Source: Cyclobacteriaceae bacterium (GTDB lineage: Bacteria > Bacteroidota > Bacteroidia > Cytophagales > Cyclobacteriaceae). Taken from it: 64,000 nt of DNA. The stretch lies in assembly GCA_947458585.1 (NCBI GenBank), contig CANGYY010000008.1, forward strand, positions 1 to 64,000, written 5' to 3'. Each line of letters begins with the position of its first letter. Position 1 is the stretch's first letter. The position numbers were made by a program, and so were the translations under genes. This document shows positions 7,980 to 17,684 of this stretch, in pieces. The notes beneath the pieces were generated by a model. It searched no databases. It saw nothing but the letters and a program-made list of their open reading frames with translations, and was not told the DNA's origin.

Positions 7980-9779
7980 TTACTTTTTCTTGTTGGCCTC
8001 AGCCATTTTCATGGCATCCTCTAGGCGTTGTTGAAATTTTGATTTCTTTTTATCTACGTTTTTCAACTTATTCTCTTCCACCTTTAGACGGATTTTTGAA
8101 TCATCGACAAATAGTTTGATCAAGGCTTGCTGTCCAAATGTGAAGATGTTGGACACAAAGTAGTAGAAGCTAAGTCCTGCAGGGTAGGAGTTCAAAACAA
8201 ACATGAACATGACAGGCATGATGTAACCCAGATTTTTCATCGGCCCAGTAGCTGTAGTCAACTGGTTGTTGAAGTGCGCATAGAGCACCTGCGAAATCGT
8301 CATCAATAGGGTAAATAAACTCACGTGTGACCCATAAAATGGAATGGTGAAGGGGAGTTTGATGAATTCATCGTAGGTAGAAAGATCTTCTGCCCACCAG
8401 AAGGATTCTTGTCTTAGCTCTATTGCATTCGGGAAGAAGAAGAACATCGCAAATAGGAAAGGCATCTGCAATACCAAGGGTAGGCAACCCGAAAGTGGAC
8501 TTACCCCAAGTTGCGAGAAGAGCTTCATTTGCTCCTGCTGCATTTTGGTTGGATCGTCTCCGAATTTTTCTTTCAACTCATCAATTTCCGGCTTGATCAC
8601 ACGCATTTTAGCCATGCCGATATAGGACTTATAGGTCAAAGGTGATAGGGCGAGTTTGATCAGCAGCACGATCAAAATGATGATGATTCCGTAGCTATTG
8701 AAGTACTTTTCTAGAAATTCGAATAAGTGGACGACAATGTATTTGTTTACCCAGCTCACGAAAAAGTAGCCCATGTCTACATTCTCCTCAAAACCAGGTG
8801 TAATTCCTTTCAGTGTTTTGTATTGATCTGGACCAAAATAATAGGTAAGGTTGGCCTTACCCTCTAGAATAGGCAAGGAAAGATTAGCACTCATTGATCG
8901 GACTAAAGCCGAATCTGCAGGGGTGCTTTGGCTCAAATTTACCTCTTGGAACAACGAATCCGCGATAATTCCAGCGGTAAAGAACCGTTGGGAAAAGCCC
9001 ACCCATTTTACGGGTCCAGCTACTTTAGCCTCCTCCGGATCATCGCTAAGTCCAAGATTTTCATAGGTTCCGTCGGCGAGGTAATAATTCACCTGTGTTT
9101 TTCTTCTGGATTCCGCTAAATCTTTTTCCTGGGATTTGATTTCGTCTTTCCAGTCTATTTTTAGTGCTTTTGCAGTTACAATTCCTTGAAGTCCTTGGAT
9201 TTCAAAACCCTTTTCCAAAGTATAACCTCCATCTTTCAAGGTATATTTTTGAATCACCTGACCTGAAGGACTACTTGCAGTAAAGGTTACTGTTTGGATT
9301 TTGACGCCTTCTACCTCTTCAGTACTTACCGCGGGCACGAAGTAAAGTTCATTCAAGTTGATAGGACCTAGCCGGGTATCCAAGGAGTAATTGAGGCTGG
9401 TTTGAGCACTATCTAATAGAAATAAAGGTTCTTTTTTCCAGCTCACATAGTTTTTGAGTAGTACTTCTTCGATACTTCCCCCTTTATTGGAAAGTGTGAT
9501 TTTGACTACATCATTTTCTAAGACTACCTCCTTTTCTTCACCCACAGTCCATGCAGCGAGTTCACCATATTTTGTCTGACGCTCTAGATTCAAGACGCTA
9601 TCAGGAAGCTGCGCTGTGGTTGTAGAAATTGAAGTGGCTTTAGGTGCTTCTGTGCTTGTTGCTGCAGGAGCTGGGCTGGTTTCTGCAGGAGGAGTTTCTG
9701 GACTATTCGCAAAAAATAGCGAGTAGGAGAGAATAACTGCTGCAAAAAGGATCAAACCTGTTGCTTGATTTTTATCCAT
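7980..9779 (-). CDS. yidC: Membrane protein insertase YidC
   Basis: Inserts and folds inner-membrane proteins, alone or with SecYEG. 599 aa, Gram-negative type. N-terminal membrane segment (about 6-25) and a Pro/Ala/Thr-rich linker, then the large periplasmic beta domain (about 65-350). The conserved insertase core follows, with IIIILIVLLIKLALSPLTYKSYIGMAKMR, KFGDDPTKMQQEQMKLFSQLGVSPLSGCLPLVLQMP in separate helices (quoted here only as landmarks) and the last segments through FYYFVSNIFTFGQQ. The C-terminal tail is basic. Lies 32 bases after pyrG and ends at a strong terminator. Confidence 0.96.
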   Translation of the reverse strand: MDKNQATGLILFAAVILSYSLFFANSPETPPAETSPAPAATSTEAPKATSISTTTAQLPDSVLNLERQTKYGELAAWTVGEEKEVVLENDVVKITLSNKGGSIEEVLLKNYVSWKKEPLFLLDSAQTSLNYSLDTRLGPINLNELYFVPAVSTEEVEGVKIQTVTFTASSPSGQVIQKYTLKDGGYTLEKGFEIQGLQGIVTAKALKIDWKDEIKSQEKDLAESRRKTQVNYYLADGTYENLGLSDDPEEAKVAGPVKWVGFSQRFFTAGIIADSLFQEVNLSQSTPADSALVRSMSANLSLPILEGKANLTYYFGPDQYKTLKGITPGFEENVDMGYFFVSWVNKYIVVHLFEFLEKYFNSYGIIIILIVLLIKLALSPLTYKSYIGMAKMRVIKPEIDELKEKFGDDPTKMQQEQMKLFSQLGVSPLSGCLPLVLQMPFLFAMFFFFPNAIELRQESFWWAEDLSTYDEFIKLPFTIPFYGSHVSLFTLLMTISQVLYAHFNNQLTTATGPMKNLGYIMPVMFMFVLNSYPAGLSFYYFVSNIFTFGQQALIKLFVDDSKIRLKVEENKLKNVDKKKSKFQQRLEDAMKMAEANKKK

Positions 9780-9811
9780 GTTAGTTAGCTAAGACTGGAA
9801 CTTGGCTCCAG

Positions 9812-11431
9812 TTATTTGTTATTTTTTTTATCGAGTGCCGCCTGGATGAAATCCACAAACAAAGGTTGTGGTTTCAAGACGGTGCTTTTGTACTCGGGAT
9901 GAAATTGTACCCCTACAAACCAAGGGTGATTTTTGAGTTCAATGATTTCTACCAAGCCCGTTTCTGGGTTCTTACCAGAAGCAATCATCCCTTTTGATTC
10001 AAGTTGCTCTAGGTAAGCGTTGTTAAATTCGTAACGGTGTCTGTGTCTTTCTTGAATTTTAGTTTTACCATAGGCCAAGGCCGCTTTGCTTCCTTTTTTT
10101 AGATCACAAGCATACGAACCTAGGCGCATAGTTCCACCCATTTGGTCAATTTTCTTTTGCTCTTCCATCAGTGCAATGACAGGATGTGGGGTTGAGGCAT
10201 CCATTTCTGTGGAGTTGGCGTGCTCTAGACCGATTACATTTCTTGCAAACTCGATCACAGCTACTTGCATGCCAAGGCAAATTCCAAAGAACGGAATTCT
10301 GTTTTCACGGGCATATTTGACCGTAGCAACTTTGCCTTCAAAGCCACGTTCCCCAAATCCAGGAGCTACGAGAATTCCATCGAGCGACTTTAATTTTGAG
10401 GTATAGTTGTCCTTATTAATTTCTTCGGAAGACAGTAGCACTAGTTTGACTTTGCACTCGGCTGCTGCGCTTGCATGGGTGAAGGATTCAATGATGGATT
10501 TGTAAGCATCTGGAAGCGAAACATATTTTCCAATCAATCCGATAGTCACTTCCGCTGTTGGGTTCTTTAATCTACCTAGGAAGCCTTTCCAATCTTTTAG
10601 ATCTAGCTTGGACTTGGGTTTCAGATTGAGTTTGCTGAGGACACGCTCATCGAGTTTCTCCTTTTTCATTAGGAGAGGGACGTCGTAAATGGATTCTGCA
10701 TCCATGGCTTCGATGACGCTATCGAGCTGCACATTACAGAAGAGCGCCAACTTGCGCTTTACATCCTGTGGGAGCGGGTGTTCGGTACGGCAAACTAAAA
10801 TGTCTGGTTGGATACCCGCTTCTAATAGTTGCTTGACGGAGTGTTGGGTAGGCTTTGTTTTAAGCTCTTTTGCTGCTTTTAAGTAGGGGATTAGGGTCAG
10901 GTGAACAACTAGAAAATTTCCTGGTCCCAGGTCCCAACGCGCTTGACGTACGGCTTCGATAAATGGAAGCGATTCAATGTCTCCTACACAACCACCGATT
11001 TCGGTGATGACCACATCGTATTTTCCGTCCTGACCAAGCTTGTAGAAATTGCTTTTGATTTCGTCTGTGATGTGGGGAATGACTTGAACTGTTTTGCCAA
11101 GAAATTCTCCTTTTCGTTCCTTGGTGATCACATTGTTGTAAATCCTTCCGGTGGTAATGTTGTTGCTTTGGGAAGTTTCTACGTTCAAAAACCGTTCGTA
11201 ATGACCTAGATCAAGGTCGGTTTCTGCCCCGTCTTCCGTCACGTAACACTCCCCATGCTCGTAGGGATTCAAAGTACCTGGGTCGATATTCAGGTAAGGA
11301 TCAAATTTCTGAATGGTGACACTTAATCCTCTGGACTGAAGTAGCTTGCCGAGAGATGCGGCAATTATCCCTTTTCCTAAGGAAGAAGTAACTCCTCCGG
11401 TGATAAAAATGTATTTCGTCTTTGAAGCCAT
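9812..11431 (-). CDS. pyrG: CTP synthase
   Basis: Converts UTP to CTP with ATP and glutamine. 539 aa, full length. The N-terminal synthetase domain has [17 protein letters not shown] and the [19 protein letters not shown] segment; the C-terminal class I glutamine amidotransferase domain has the nucleophile motif FGICLGMQ and the His/Glu pair in FHPEYKS. Upstream is a 755-base gap with no gene. yidC follows closely, so the two are probably one transcript. A near-consensus TACCTTTA box lies about 75 bases upstream but has no good partner element. Confidence 0.97.
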   Translation of the reverse strand: MASKTKYIFITGGVTSSLGKGIIAASLGKLLQSRGLSVTIQKFDPYLNIDPGTLNPYEHGECYVTEDGAETDLDLGHYERFLNVETSQSNNITTGRIYNNVITKERKGEFLGKTVQVIPHITDEIKSNFYKLGQDGKYDVVITEIGGCVGDIESLPFIEAVRQARWDLGPGNFLVVHLTLIPYLKAAKELKTKPTQHSVKQLLEAGIQPDILVCRTEHPLPQDVKRKLALFCNVQLDSVIEAMDAESIYDVPLLMKKEKLDERVLSKLNLKPKSKLDLKDWKGFLGRLKNPTAEVTIGLIGKYVSLPDAYKSIIESFTHASAAAECKVKLVLLSSEEINKDNYTSKLKSLDGILVAPGFGERGFEGKVATVKYARENRIPFFGICLGMQVAVIEFARNVIGLEHANSTEMDASTPHPVIALMEEQKKIDQMGGTMRLGSYACDLKKGSKAALAYGKTKIQERHRHRYEFNNAYLEQLESKGMIASGKNPETGLVEIIELKNHPWFVGVQFHPEYKSTVLKPQPLFVDFIQAALDKKNNK

Positions 11432-12186
11432 AAGAAGTAGCGGAGGGGTTGAAATAAGTTGAATTCTTATGGGGTATAAAGGTAGAAAATTTTCGCGAAT
11501 TGCCCTTAAAAAGGGCTTTGGAATTTTTGAGGAAAAAATTAATGGTCGGAAAACAGCAAATCAAACTTTTGGATCAAAAAAAATAATGGGGATCGGTAGG
11601 GTCCTTGTACTTGCGAATGAATAGTAAAAATCTTTGTATTTTTTTTATTCATGACTTGCACTAATTATAGACTCTAATTCAATTTAATTTTTCCCAAAAA
11701 CCAGCTGACTAGATTTTCAGTTAAATAAGATTTTATTTGACGAATAACATGGAATTTTTTTCTGTTGATTTTTGTATTTTTTTATAAAACTGGCACAATA
11801 AAATAGTTAATTATATGACTTTAATTAGTTGTTGTTCGGGTACTATTCATTTCATTGTATTTAAGTTAGAATTTGATTTTTACTTCAAACTTTAAGAATT
11901 CCATCTCATTGAAAAATTTCATTTTTGCGGTTCTTCAAGCATTTAGTTGTTCGAAATTAGAACGGATAGGAAAGTTTATTTAATTTTTATTTTTGTACTT
12001 AAATCCGGAATGAAAATACGATTTTTGGTAATGAAAGGCGATTGTTTAAATTATTTATAATCCGCTCTTCTTGTTTTGGGTCCACATATCTTATTTATTG
12101 TTAAAAATTCTGTTTTTCTTTTTGGAAGCAACTATTTTCCATGCTATATTGCGAACCATTTTTAAACTATAAAACAAACAAAAAAC
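11432..12186. other. 755-base AT-rich intergenic region without recognisable gene
   Basis: No plausible ORF, tRNA or repeat array was seen on either strand. The region is conspicuously AT-rich with many T- and A-runs, unlike the flanking genes. It must contain the pyrG promoter (minus strand) and that of the HTH gene at 12187. For the latter the best candidate is TTTG at 12121-12124 and TATATTG at 12145-12151 (20-base spacer, imperfect -7 box). The length could hide a small RNA or a regulatory leader, but nothing specific is visible. Confidence 0.5.
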
Positions 12187-12591
12187 ATGAGAGAACTGAT
12201 TAAAGAGTCCATTGTAGATTTAAAGAAATCTGATGGGTTTGTGTATGTAACTGCTGATGGCAAGAAAATTGACCTTCATGAAGCTGCATCCAGAGGTATT
12301 GCCGTGACTCCAGTTAATCCTAAGGATGGAGTAATTAAAAAATTAGAAGCTGCTGGTTTGTTTCTTACAGATAGCAAATTCCTAGCTGATCTGAATGAAT
12401 TGATCGCGTCCTTGAATGGCGGCTCTGTAGCCAAATCTGAAGGAAAGCGTAGATCTTTCTCTGACGGCGAAAAAGGTAAAATCTTGGAAGAATGGAAAAA
12501 AGTAGAGGCTGCAGGTAAAAAGACCAAAGCAGCTTTCGCCCGTGAAATCGGTGTTGGATACCAAACCTTTATCAACTGGTTGAGAGGGTAA
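12187..12591 (+). CDS. Small protein with C-terminal transposase-like helix-turn-helix
   Basis: 134 aa. Residues 1-75 form a small domain with alternating charged and hydrophobic residues (MRELIKESIVDLKKSDGFVY, GVIKKLEAAGLFLTDSKFLADL). After a Gly/Ser linker (about 76-88) comes a basic HTH-like segment RRSFSDGEKGKILEEW...TKAAFAREIGVGYQTFINWL, resembling the DNA-binding end of IS3/IS66-type transposase OrfA proteins. No catalytic transposase domain or terminal inverted repeats are present, so this looks like a stand-alone DNA-binding protein. Flanked by a long AT-rich gap upstream and a strong terminator downstream. Function unknown. Confidence 0.8.
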   Translation: MRELIKESIVDLKKSDGFVYVTADGKKIDLHEAASRGIAVTPVNPKDGVIKKLEAAGLFLTDSKFLADLNELIASLNGGSVAKSEGKRRSFSDGEKGKILEEWKKVEAAGKKTKAAFAREIGVGYQTFINWLRG

Positions 12592-12610
12592 TTCCTAACC
12601 TACATCTATA

Positions 12611-12640
12611 AAAAAAGGATAGCTCATGCTATCCTTTTTT
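12611..12640 (+). terminator. Intrinsic terminator after HTH gene
   Basis: Inverted repeat AAAAAAGGATAGC-TCAT-GCTATCCTTTTTT, 13-bp stem and 4-base loop, with its own T-run, 19 bases after the stop. Confidence 0.88.
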
Positions 12641-12749
12641 GTTTTAGGGGGAGCAATGAATGTGATTTTTAAATGCGCCCAACTAATTTAGAATAGCTAT
12701 TCCTCAGGGAATGATTTTTCAATTTGGTAGTCTAGCCAGATAATCTGTT

Positions 12750-12757
12750 TATTTTTG
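12750..12757 (+). promoter_or_regulatory. -7 promoter box abutting the start of the 12762 gene
   Basis: TATTTTTG is a perfect TAnnTTTG box only four bases before the ATG at 12762. A TTTG lies at 12723-12726, but the 23-base spacer is too long for a canonical pair. If used, transcription would start on or next to the start codon, giving a leaderless message. Confidence 0.4.
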
Positions 12758-12761
12758 CATC

Positions 12762-13235
12762 ATGTTAGATCATGCTGCTATCCTTAGCCTACTGAAAGAA
12801 AAAGGGAAAGTTTACCTTCAAGAGGGAAGTGGGAAGATTTTTTGCTTGCGAAAGGGAACCGTTGCTGAGAAGGAACAACTTCAAAATGGCATTTATTTGC
12901 TTTTTGATTTATTCCAGATCCGCACGCTTTGTGTTGCCTTTTCTGAAGTTTCCTTGGATATCGTCGATTTCGCATCCAAACCTACCATTTACCAAAGTCC
13001 TGCAAATCCGCTCCTACCCAAAGGTGCAGTGGTGAATGGACTGGTTCGTTTTTCACTAATCCGAGAGCCCAACTGGAATAAGCTCTTATTTCAAATCGCG
13101 CATCCTGTCTTATTTACTGAAGAAAAGGATGTGAAGGCTGACGTACAAACCAATCTCCTGTTTCCTCTCTTTCATAATGGGACCAAGGAGTTGTTTCTAG
13201 GGCCTGAAGGTGAAGTAAAAATTAGAAAAGGATGA
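12762..13235 (+). CDS. Conserved-looking hypothetical protein upstream of the CCA-type nucleotidyltransferase
   Basis: 157 aa, no signal peptide or membrane segment. The sequence is a mix of beta-type stretches (GKVYLQEGSGKIFCLRKG; GIYLLFDLFQIRTLCVAFSE; LFQIAHPVLFTE) without a motif I recognise. It overlaps the next gene by four bases (ATGA at 13232), so it is translationally coupled to the nucleotidyltransferase; a role in RNA metabolism would be guesswork. The start codon lies immediately after a -7 promoter box. Confidence 0.7.
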   Translation: MLDHAAILSLLKEKGKVYLQEGSGKIFCLRKGTVAEKEQLQNGIYLLFDLFQIRTLCVAFSEVSLDIVDFASKPTIYQSPANPLLPKGAVVNGLVRFSLIREPNWNKLLFQIAHPVLFTEEKDVKADVQTNLLFPLFHNGTKELFLGPEGEVKIRKG

Positions 13236-14656
13236 ATCTGAGCGAAAAGCTAGCCTCACATCCAATTTTTGCTCGGGTCGCGCAAGTGGCTGCGAAAGAA
13301 GGATTGGAGACTTACGTAGTGGGGGGATATGTGCGGGATTTGATTCTGGGCCGACCAAGTAAAGACATTGACTTCACCTGTGTAGGATCTGGAATTCACT
13401 TGGCACAGGAGGTCGCAAAGACCTTTGAATTCCATGTGCCCCTTTCTGTATTCAAGAATTTTGGTACGGCCATGCTCAAGTTGGACGACTGGGAGTTGGA
13501 GTTTGTGGGTGCTCGAAAAGAATCCTACCGTCAAGATTCGCGAAAGCCACTGGTGGAAGATGGTACCCTTCAGGAAGATTTGGAGCGCAGAGATTTTACA
13601 ATCAATGCAATGGCCATTTCCCTCAATCCAGAAAACTACGGTGAATTGATTGACCCATTTGATGGGATGAAAGATATCAAAGCCAAGCGCATTAAAACTC
13701 CTTTGGAACCTGGGATCACCTTTTCAGATGATCCGCTACGAATGATGCGTGGGGTACGATTTGCTGCTCAATTGAATTTTGACATCGAGTCTGACACCTT
13801 TTTTGCCCTTACTACCTACGCTCCTAGACTTCAAATTATTTCCGCAGAGCGAATTATTGACGAGCTCAATAAAATCATTCTTACCCCTAAACCTTCCTAT
13901 GGGTTTAAATTGTTGTTTGCTTCCAAGCTCTTGCATGAGTTTTTTCCAGAAATGGTGGAGCTCCAAGGGGTAGATTCGGTGGATGACAAATCCCATAAAG
14001 ATAATTTTTACCATACCCTTCAGGTGTTAGACAATCTTTGCCTAGCAACAGATAAGCTGTGGCTTCGCTGGGCAGCTATTCTTCACGACATCGCCAAGCC
14101 GGCTACCAAGCGCTTTCATCCGAAGGTAGGCTGGACCTTTCATGGGCACGAAGACAAAGGTGCGCGCATGACGCCCGGGATTTTTAAGCGCCTGAAACTT
14201 CCAATGGATGAGCGGATGAAATACGTGCAGAAACTAGTTCGCCTTCACCTTCGCCCCATAGCCTTGGTTAAGGATGAGGTGACGGACTCGGCTTTGCGAA
14301 GATTGCTATTTGATTCAGGTGATGACATCGATGACCTGATGGCTTTGTGTCGGGCCGACATCACTTCCAAAAACAATAAGAAAGTTCAGAAGTACCTGGA
14401 GAACTTTGACCGTGTCGAAGAAAAGCTCAAACAAGTAGAAGAAAAAGACCAGGTTCGAAACTTTCAACCCCCTGTAAGTGGAGAGGAAATCATGGAGACT
14501 TTCGGGATTTCTCCTTCAAAAATCATTGGAGATATAAAAGAAGAAATCAAAGAAGCTATATTGGAGGGGCGAATCCAAAATAATCCGGAAGAGGCTCGCT
14601 TGTTGATGCTTCAAATCGCCCAAGAAAAAGGACTTTACCCCATTCAAAAACCTTAA
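13232..14656 (+). CDS. tRNA nucleotidyltransferase / poly(A) polymerase family with HD domain
   Basis: 474 aa. The class II nucleotidyltransferase head has GGYVRDLILGRPSKDIDF (the GG...VRD and DxD metal motifs, about residues 30-48), the RRDFTINAMA motif near residue 120 and the DDPLRMMRGVRFA nucleotide/primer segment. A C-terminal HD domain follows (HTLQVLDNL, AAILHDIAKPATKRF, FHGHEDKGA). This is the single CCA-adding-type enzyme of Bacteroidota; poly(A) polymerase activity cannot be excluded by sequence. Coupled to the hypothetical gene upstream and followed 14 bases later by the TPR gene. Confidence 0.93.
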   Translation: MNLSEKLASHPIFARVAQVAAKEGLETYVVGGYVRDLILGRPSKDIDFTCVGSGIHLAQEVAKTFEFHVPLSVFKNFGTAMLKLDDWELEFVGARKESYRQDSRKPLVEDGTLQEDLERRDFTINAMAISLNPENYGELIDPFDGMKDIKAKRIKTPLEPGITFSDDPLRMMRGVRFAAQLNFDIESDTFFALTTYAPRLQIISAERIIDELNKIILTPKPSYGFKLLFASKLLHEFFPEMVELQGVDSVDDKSHKDNFYHTLQVLDNLCLATDKLWLRWAAILHDIAKPATKRFHPKVGWTFHGHEDKGARMTPGIFKRLKLPMDERMKYVQKLVRLHLRPIALVKDEVTDSALRRLLFDSGDDIDDLMALCRADITSKNNKKVQKYLENFDRVEEKLKQVEEKDQVRNFQPPVSGEEIMETFGISPSKIIGDIKEEIKEAILEGRIQNNPEEARLLMLQIAQEKGLYPIQKP

Positions 14657-14670
14657 CTATTCGTTTACTT

Positions 14671-15384
14671 ATGTTGAAAATTGCCGCTTTCATTTCCTTA
14701 TTTATCCTGAGCATGGGTACCAGTTTGGCACAAACAGCCACTACTGATTCCATTCCAAAGTTTGACCCTAAAGTAAAAAGTGCACTGAATATGGTGGACC
14801 AGATGGCCTATCAGGCAGCACTTCGCTACAACGATTTGGAAGTAGCAAAGGATAAACTCTACAGTTTGATTGTCCGAAATCCAGAAGACCTTCGCTTCAT
14901 GGAAGCTTTGGGTAGTTTGTACTTTGAGTCTGGTCAATACACGTCTGCTGCCTTGGTGGCGATGGATATTTTGAAGCTCAATGATAAAAACGTAGGCGCT
15001 CTGGAAGTTGCTTCCTATGCCTTGGAGCAATTGGGGGCCTTCGATCGAGCCTTACCTTACTACGAAAGCTTACACTTATTGACAGGAGATAACTTTAGCT
15101 TGTACAAGTCAGCCTACTTGCAGTATTCGATGAAGCGATACGCTGAAGCGATGAATTCCTTGACCATGCTAATGAAAGTGGCCAAGCCAGATGAAAAAAT
15201 CGGATTTGCGATTTCCGATACGGAGACCCAGCAAGTAGACATAAAGGCTGCTGCATTGAACCTGAAAGGCATGGTGTTCTTGGATCAAAATTCAAAATCT
15301 GAAGCTAAAGCCGCCTTCACAGAGGCACTTGCTATAGAGCCTAACTTCAATCAAGCCAAGGAAAATATAGGGAAGGCCAATTAA
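14671..15384 (+). CDS. Exported TPR-repeat protein
   Basis: 237 aa with a signal peptide (MLKIAAFISLFILSMGTSLAQ, cleavage likely after AQ at about 21). The mature protein holds about four tetratricopeptide repeats: DLRFMEALGSLYFESGQYTS, GALEVASYALEQLGAFDRAL, LYKSAYLQYSMKRYAEAM and the last with KGMVFLDQNSKSEAKAAFTE and ALAIEPNFNQA. It is therefore a periplasmic or envelope protein-interaction module of unknown partner. Last gene of the plus-strand unit beginning at 12762; ends at a bidirectional terminator. Confidence 0.88.
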   Translation: MLKIAAFISLFILSMGTSLAQTATTDSIPKFDPKVKSALNMVDQMAYQAALRYNDLEVAKDKLYSLIVRNPEDLRFMEALGSLYFESGQYTSAALVAMDILKLNDKNVGALEVASYALEQLGAFDRALPYYESLHLLTGDNFSLYKSAYLQYSMKRYAEAMNSLTMLMKVAKPDEKIGFAISDTETQQVDIKAAALNLKGMVFLDQNSKSEAKAAFTEALAIEPNFNQAKENIGKAN

Positions 15385-15400
15385 AGGGTAAACCCAAACA

Positions 15401-15438
15401 AAAAATGCCGACACTTCTTCAGAGGTGTCGGCATTTTT
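15401..15438. terminator. Bidirectional terminator between TPR and S41 genes
   Basis: Stem AAAAATGCCGACAC (15401-15414) / GTGTCGGCATTTTT (15425-15438), with A-run and T-run on opposite flanks. It fits the convergent TPR (+) and S41 peptidase (-) genes. Confidence 0.9.
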
Positions 15439-15502
15439 TTGATACTCTTTCCAGTTTTTCCGTAGGATAAGAAGAGCTAAATCCGCTATCGAAGGCAGTT
15501 TT

Positions 15503-16900
15503 TTATTTTTCTTGTAGCGATTCAATCAGTAGTCCAGATCTCAATTTAGCATCCAGTGAACTACCCACATCTTGGCGATTCAGTTGCTGAAACCTGCCTC
15601 CGGAAGGAATGCCCGTAATCTGTTCGATCGCCTTTCGTAACAATAACTCTTTTACGTCTCCTAGTGGCTTTAGCCGTTCTGAACTCTCCTTTACCTCAAT
15701 ATTTGGGACAAATCCAGTGGTATAATCGGATTGATCTAAGCTGTTGAAACTTCTTGAAATGATGGGGAGGATGCCGTAAGGATTTTTCGGGTTTTCCTTG
15801 TCTTCAAAGGCAACTGAACCCACATTTTTGCCGGTAGTCTTGTCGCCAATTAAAAATACATCCATATAGGGTTTCAGACCATTGATAATTAACTCAGAAG
15901 CTGAGGCTGTACGGGTAGAGGTGAGCACATAGACCCGATTATTTTTCAAGATTTTGCCCAAGTTTTCAGGCTTCGCTTTGAAGGGGGTTTGGACATTTTT
16001 TAGGTTGTCAAACTGCATCAAGTAGCTGTTGTATTTGGTTTTGGAAAAGACATCTGTGGTACTGACTCCAGGTCCAATGAGGCTGGCCAAATTGACTGCT
16101 GAAGAGACATAGCCTCCTCCATTGTAGCGAAAATCAAGAATCAAATGCTGAATTCCCTTGGATTTAAGTTCTCCGAAAATGGCATCCATTTCCTGGTCGT
16201 AGGTGGTACTGTTGTTTCCTGGACCTGGGGCAAAGAAATGGTAGACTACGTATCCGATTTTTTCTCCGTTAATGGTGTAAACAGAATCTAGAAAGTTGGG
16301 ATTCTCTGCAAGTTCCACAGGTACCAAAGAAATTTCAGGTCTAGCTTCTAGCGCTCCACTTGTATTATTGACACGAAGGGTGATCAAGGTGTGCGGTTTG
16401 CTAATTAGTCCCAGTTGAACTTTGTAGTTATCTAAAGTAAGTTGAGTTCCGTTGATTCGGGTGATGTAGTCCCCGCGCTGCATTCCACTGGTAGCAGCTG
16501 GGCTATTCTTTTTGACATAAGTGATTTCGGCGACTACATTGTTGTTGGAGGAGCTTTCTCGGTAGAGGGTAAACTCGTAGCCTGCTTCCAAGCTAATCCC
16601 ACTCAAGGAATTAACCAGGGCTTTGTAATCTGGATATATTACTGAAAAACGGTCTGTCGGCCGATTGAGAAGGGCTTCAAAATAGGTGGAGGGATCGGAG
16701 GTGTCCGCGATGGGGCTGCGCATTTCTGGGAGCCAGAGGTATACCTCTTTCATTACCTTCAAGATCCAATTGTTGATTGCAATGTTTGGATTGGGTTCCA
16801 CCTTTACCTCAGGTAAAATCTCTTCCTCTTCTTTGCAACTCATAAGTGCAATGATTAGGAAGCTGAACAAGAAAGCAATTTTTAGTACGGGGATTTTCAT
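15503..16900 (-). CDS. S41 family carboxyl-terminal processing peptidase, lipoprotein
   Basis: 465 aa. A lipoprotein signal with lipobox IALMSC places the lipidated Cys at residue 22, followed by an acidic stretch (KEEEEILPE). A PDZ domain spans about 100-185 (SGMQRGDYITRINGTQLTLDN), and the S41 catalytic domain follows with the oxyanion-type LILDFRYNGGGYVSSAVNLAS, the nucleophile region TSTRTASASELIINGL and the Lys-containing GDKTTGKNVGS. Predicted to be anchored in the envelope as a tail-specific protease. It is monocistronic, with a terminator shared with the TPR gene. Confidence 0.92.
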   Translation of the reverse strand: MKIPVLKIAFLFSFLIIALMSCKEEEEILPEVKVEPNPNIAINNWILKVMKEVYLWLPEMRSPIADTSDPSTYFEALLNRPTDRFSVIYPDYKALVNSLSGISLEAGYEFTLYRESSSNNNVVAEITYVKKNSPAATSGMQRGDYITRINGTQLTLDNYKVQLGLISKPHTLITLRVNNTSGALEARPEISLVPVELAENPNFLDSVYTINGEKIGYVVYHFFAPGPGNNSTTYDQEMDAIFGELKSKGIQHLILDFRYNGGGYVSSAVNLASLIGPGVSTTDVFSKTKYNSYLMQFDNLKNVQTPFKAKPENLGKILKNNRVYVLTSTRTASASELIINGLKPYMDVFLIGDKTTGKNVGSVAFEDKENPKNPYGILPIISRSFNSLDQSDYTTGFVPNIEVKESSERLKPLGDVKELLLRKAIEQITGIPSGGRFQQLNRQDVGSSLDAKLRSGLLIESLQEK

Positions 16901-16969
16901 ATAGCTTCAAATTAAACTACTACTAAACGAAAAGTTGTTTTCAAAGTTTAAAGGTAGCGAAGAGTATAC

Positions 16970-17680
16970 TTACTGTGCTGAACCAAAAGACACTTCATCC
17001 ACTGTGCTGTCGAGTAGCTTTCCTTTTTCGCATTTCAATACGCGATAGGGGTACTTGCGAAGCAAGTCGTGGTTGTGCGTGGCCATCAGGATGGCAGTTC
17101 CTTTTTTGTTGATGTCTTGGAAAAGCTTGAATATTCCATCCGCTACATCTGGATCTAGGTTTCCGGTAGGCTCATCTGCAAGCAGAATCGAAGGGTTGTT
17201 GAGCAGGGCTCTGGCGATGACTACACGCTGCTGCTCTCCACCGGAAAGTTGGTGTGGCATTTTATTGAGGGCCTCTAGAAGTCCTACTTGGAGCAGAACA
17301 TCTCCAATCCTTTCCTTGATCAAAAGAGGGTCCGTCCAACCTGTTGCTTTCAATACAAATTCAAGATTATCATGAACGGATCGGTCGGTGAAAAGCTGGA
17401 AATCCTGAAAGATGATCCCAATTTTTCTTCTCAGAAATGGGACCTCTTTGTTTTTGATTTGAGAAAGGGAGTAGCCTACTACTTCGGCAAGTCCTGATTG
17501 TAGCGGGAGGTCGGCATATAGGGTTTTCAACAAGGAGCTTTTTCCACTTCCGGTTCTACCGATTAGAAATACAAATTCATGCTGTTCCACAGAAAAATTA
17601 ACCTCACTGAGGACGGGATTTTCTCCTTGGAAGATGGTGGCCTGTGTCATGGACAACACAGGGAGTGTACTGAAATCCAT
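16970..17680 (-). CDS. ftsE: FtsE-like ABC transporter ATP-binding protein
   Basis: 236 aa single ATPase domain: Walker A GRTGSGKSS (about 39-47), Q-loop IGIIFQDFQLF, signature LSGGEQQR, Walker B ILLADEPTGNLDP and H-loop MATHNHD. The combination VGYSLSQIKNKEVPFLRRKIG is typical of FtsE, which pairs with FtsX to control cell-wall hydrolases at division. No ftsX is adjacent, which is common in Bacteroidota, so the assignment rests on the ATPase sequence; a LolD-like role is the main alternative. A 67-aa conserved small gene lies 4 bases upstream. Confidence 0.8.
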   Translation of the reverse strand: MDFSTLPVLSMTQATIFQGENPVLSEVNFSVEQHEFVFLIGRTGSGKSSLLKTLYADLPLQSGLAEVVGYSLSQIKNKEVPFLRRKIGIIFQDFQLFTDRSVHDNLEFVLKATGWTDPLLIKERIGDVLLQVGLLEALNKMPHQLSGGEQQRVVIARALLNNPSILLADEPTGNLDPDVADGIFKLFQDINKKGTAILMATHNHDLLRKYPYRVLKCEKGKLLDSTVDEVSFGSAQ

Positions 17681-17684
17681 GGAT

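Noticed and set aside
11432-12186. Hidden tRNA or small RNA gene in the long gap
   Set aside because: No cloverleaf, no strong hairpin with T-run and no promoter pair pointing to an RNA unit could be identified.
15292-15525. 77-codon minus-strand open frame
   Set aside because: Runs across the terminator between the TPR and S41 genes and overlaps both ends; no conserved features.
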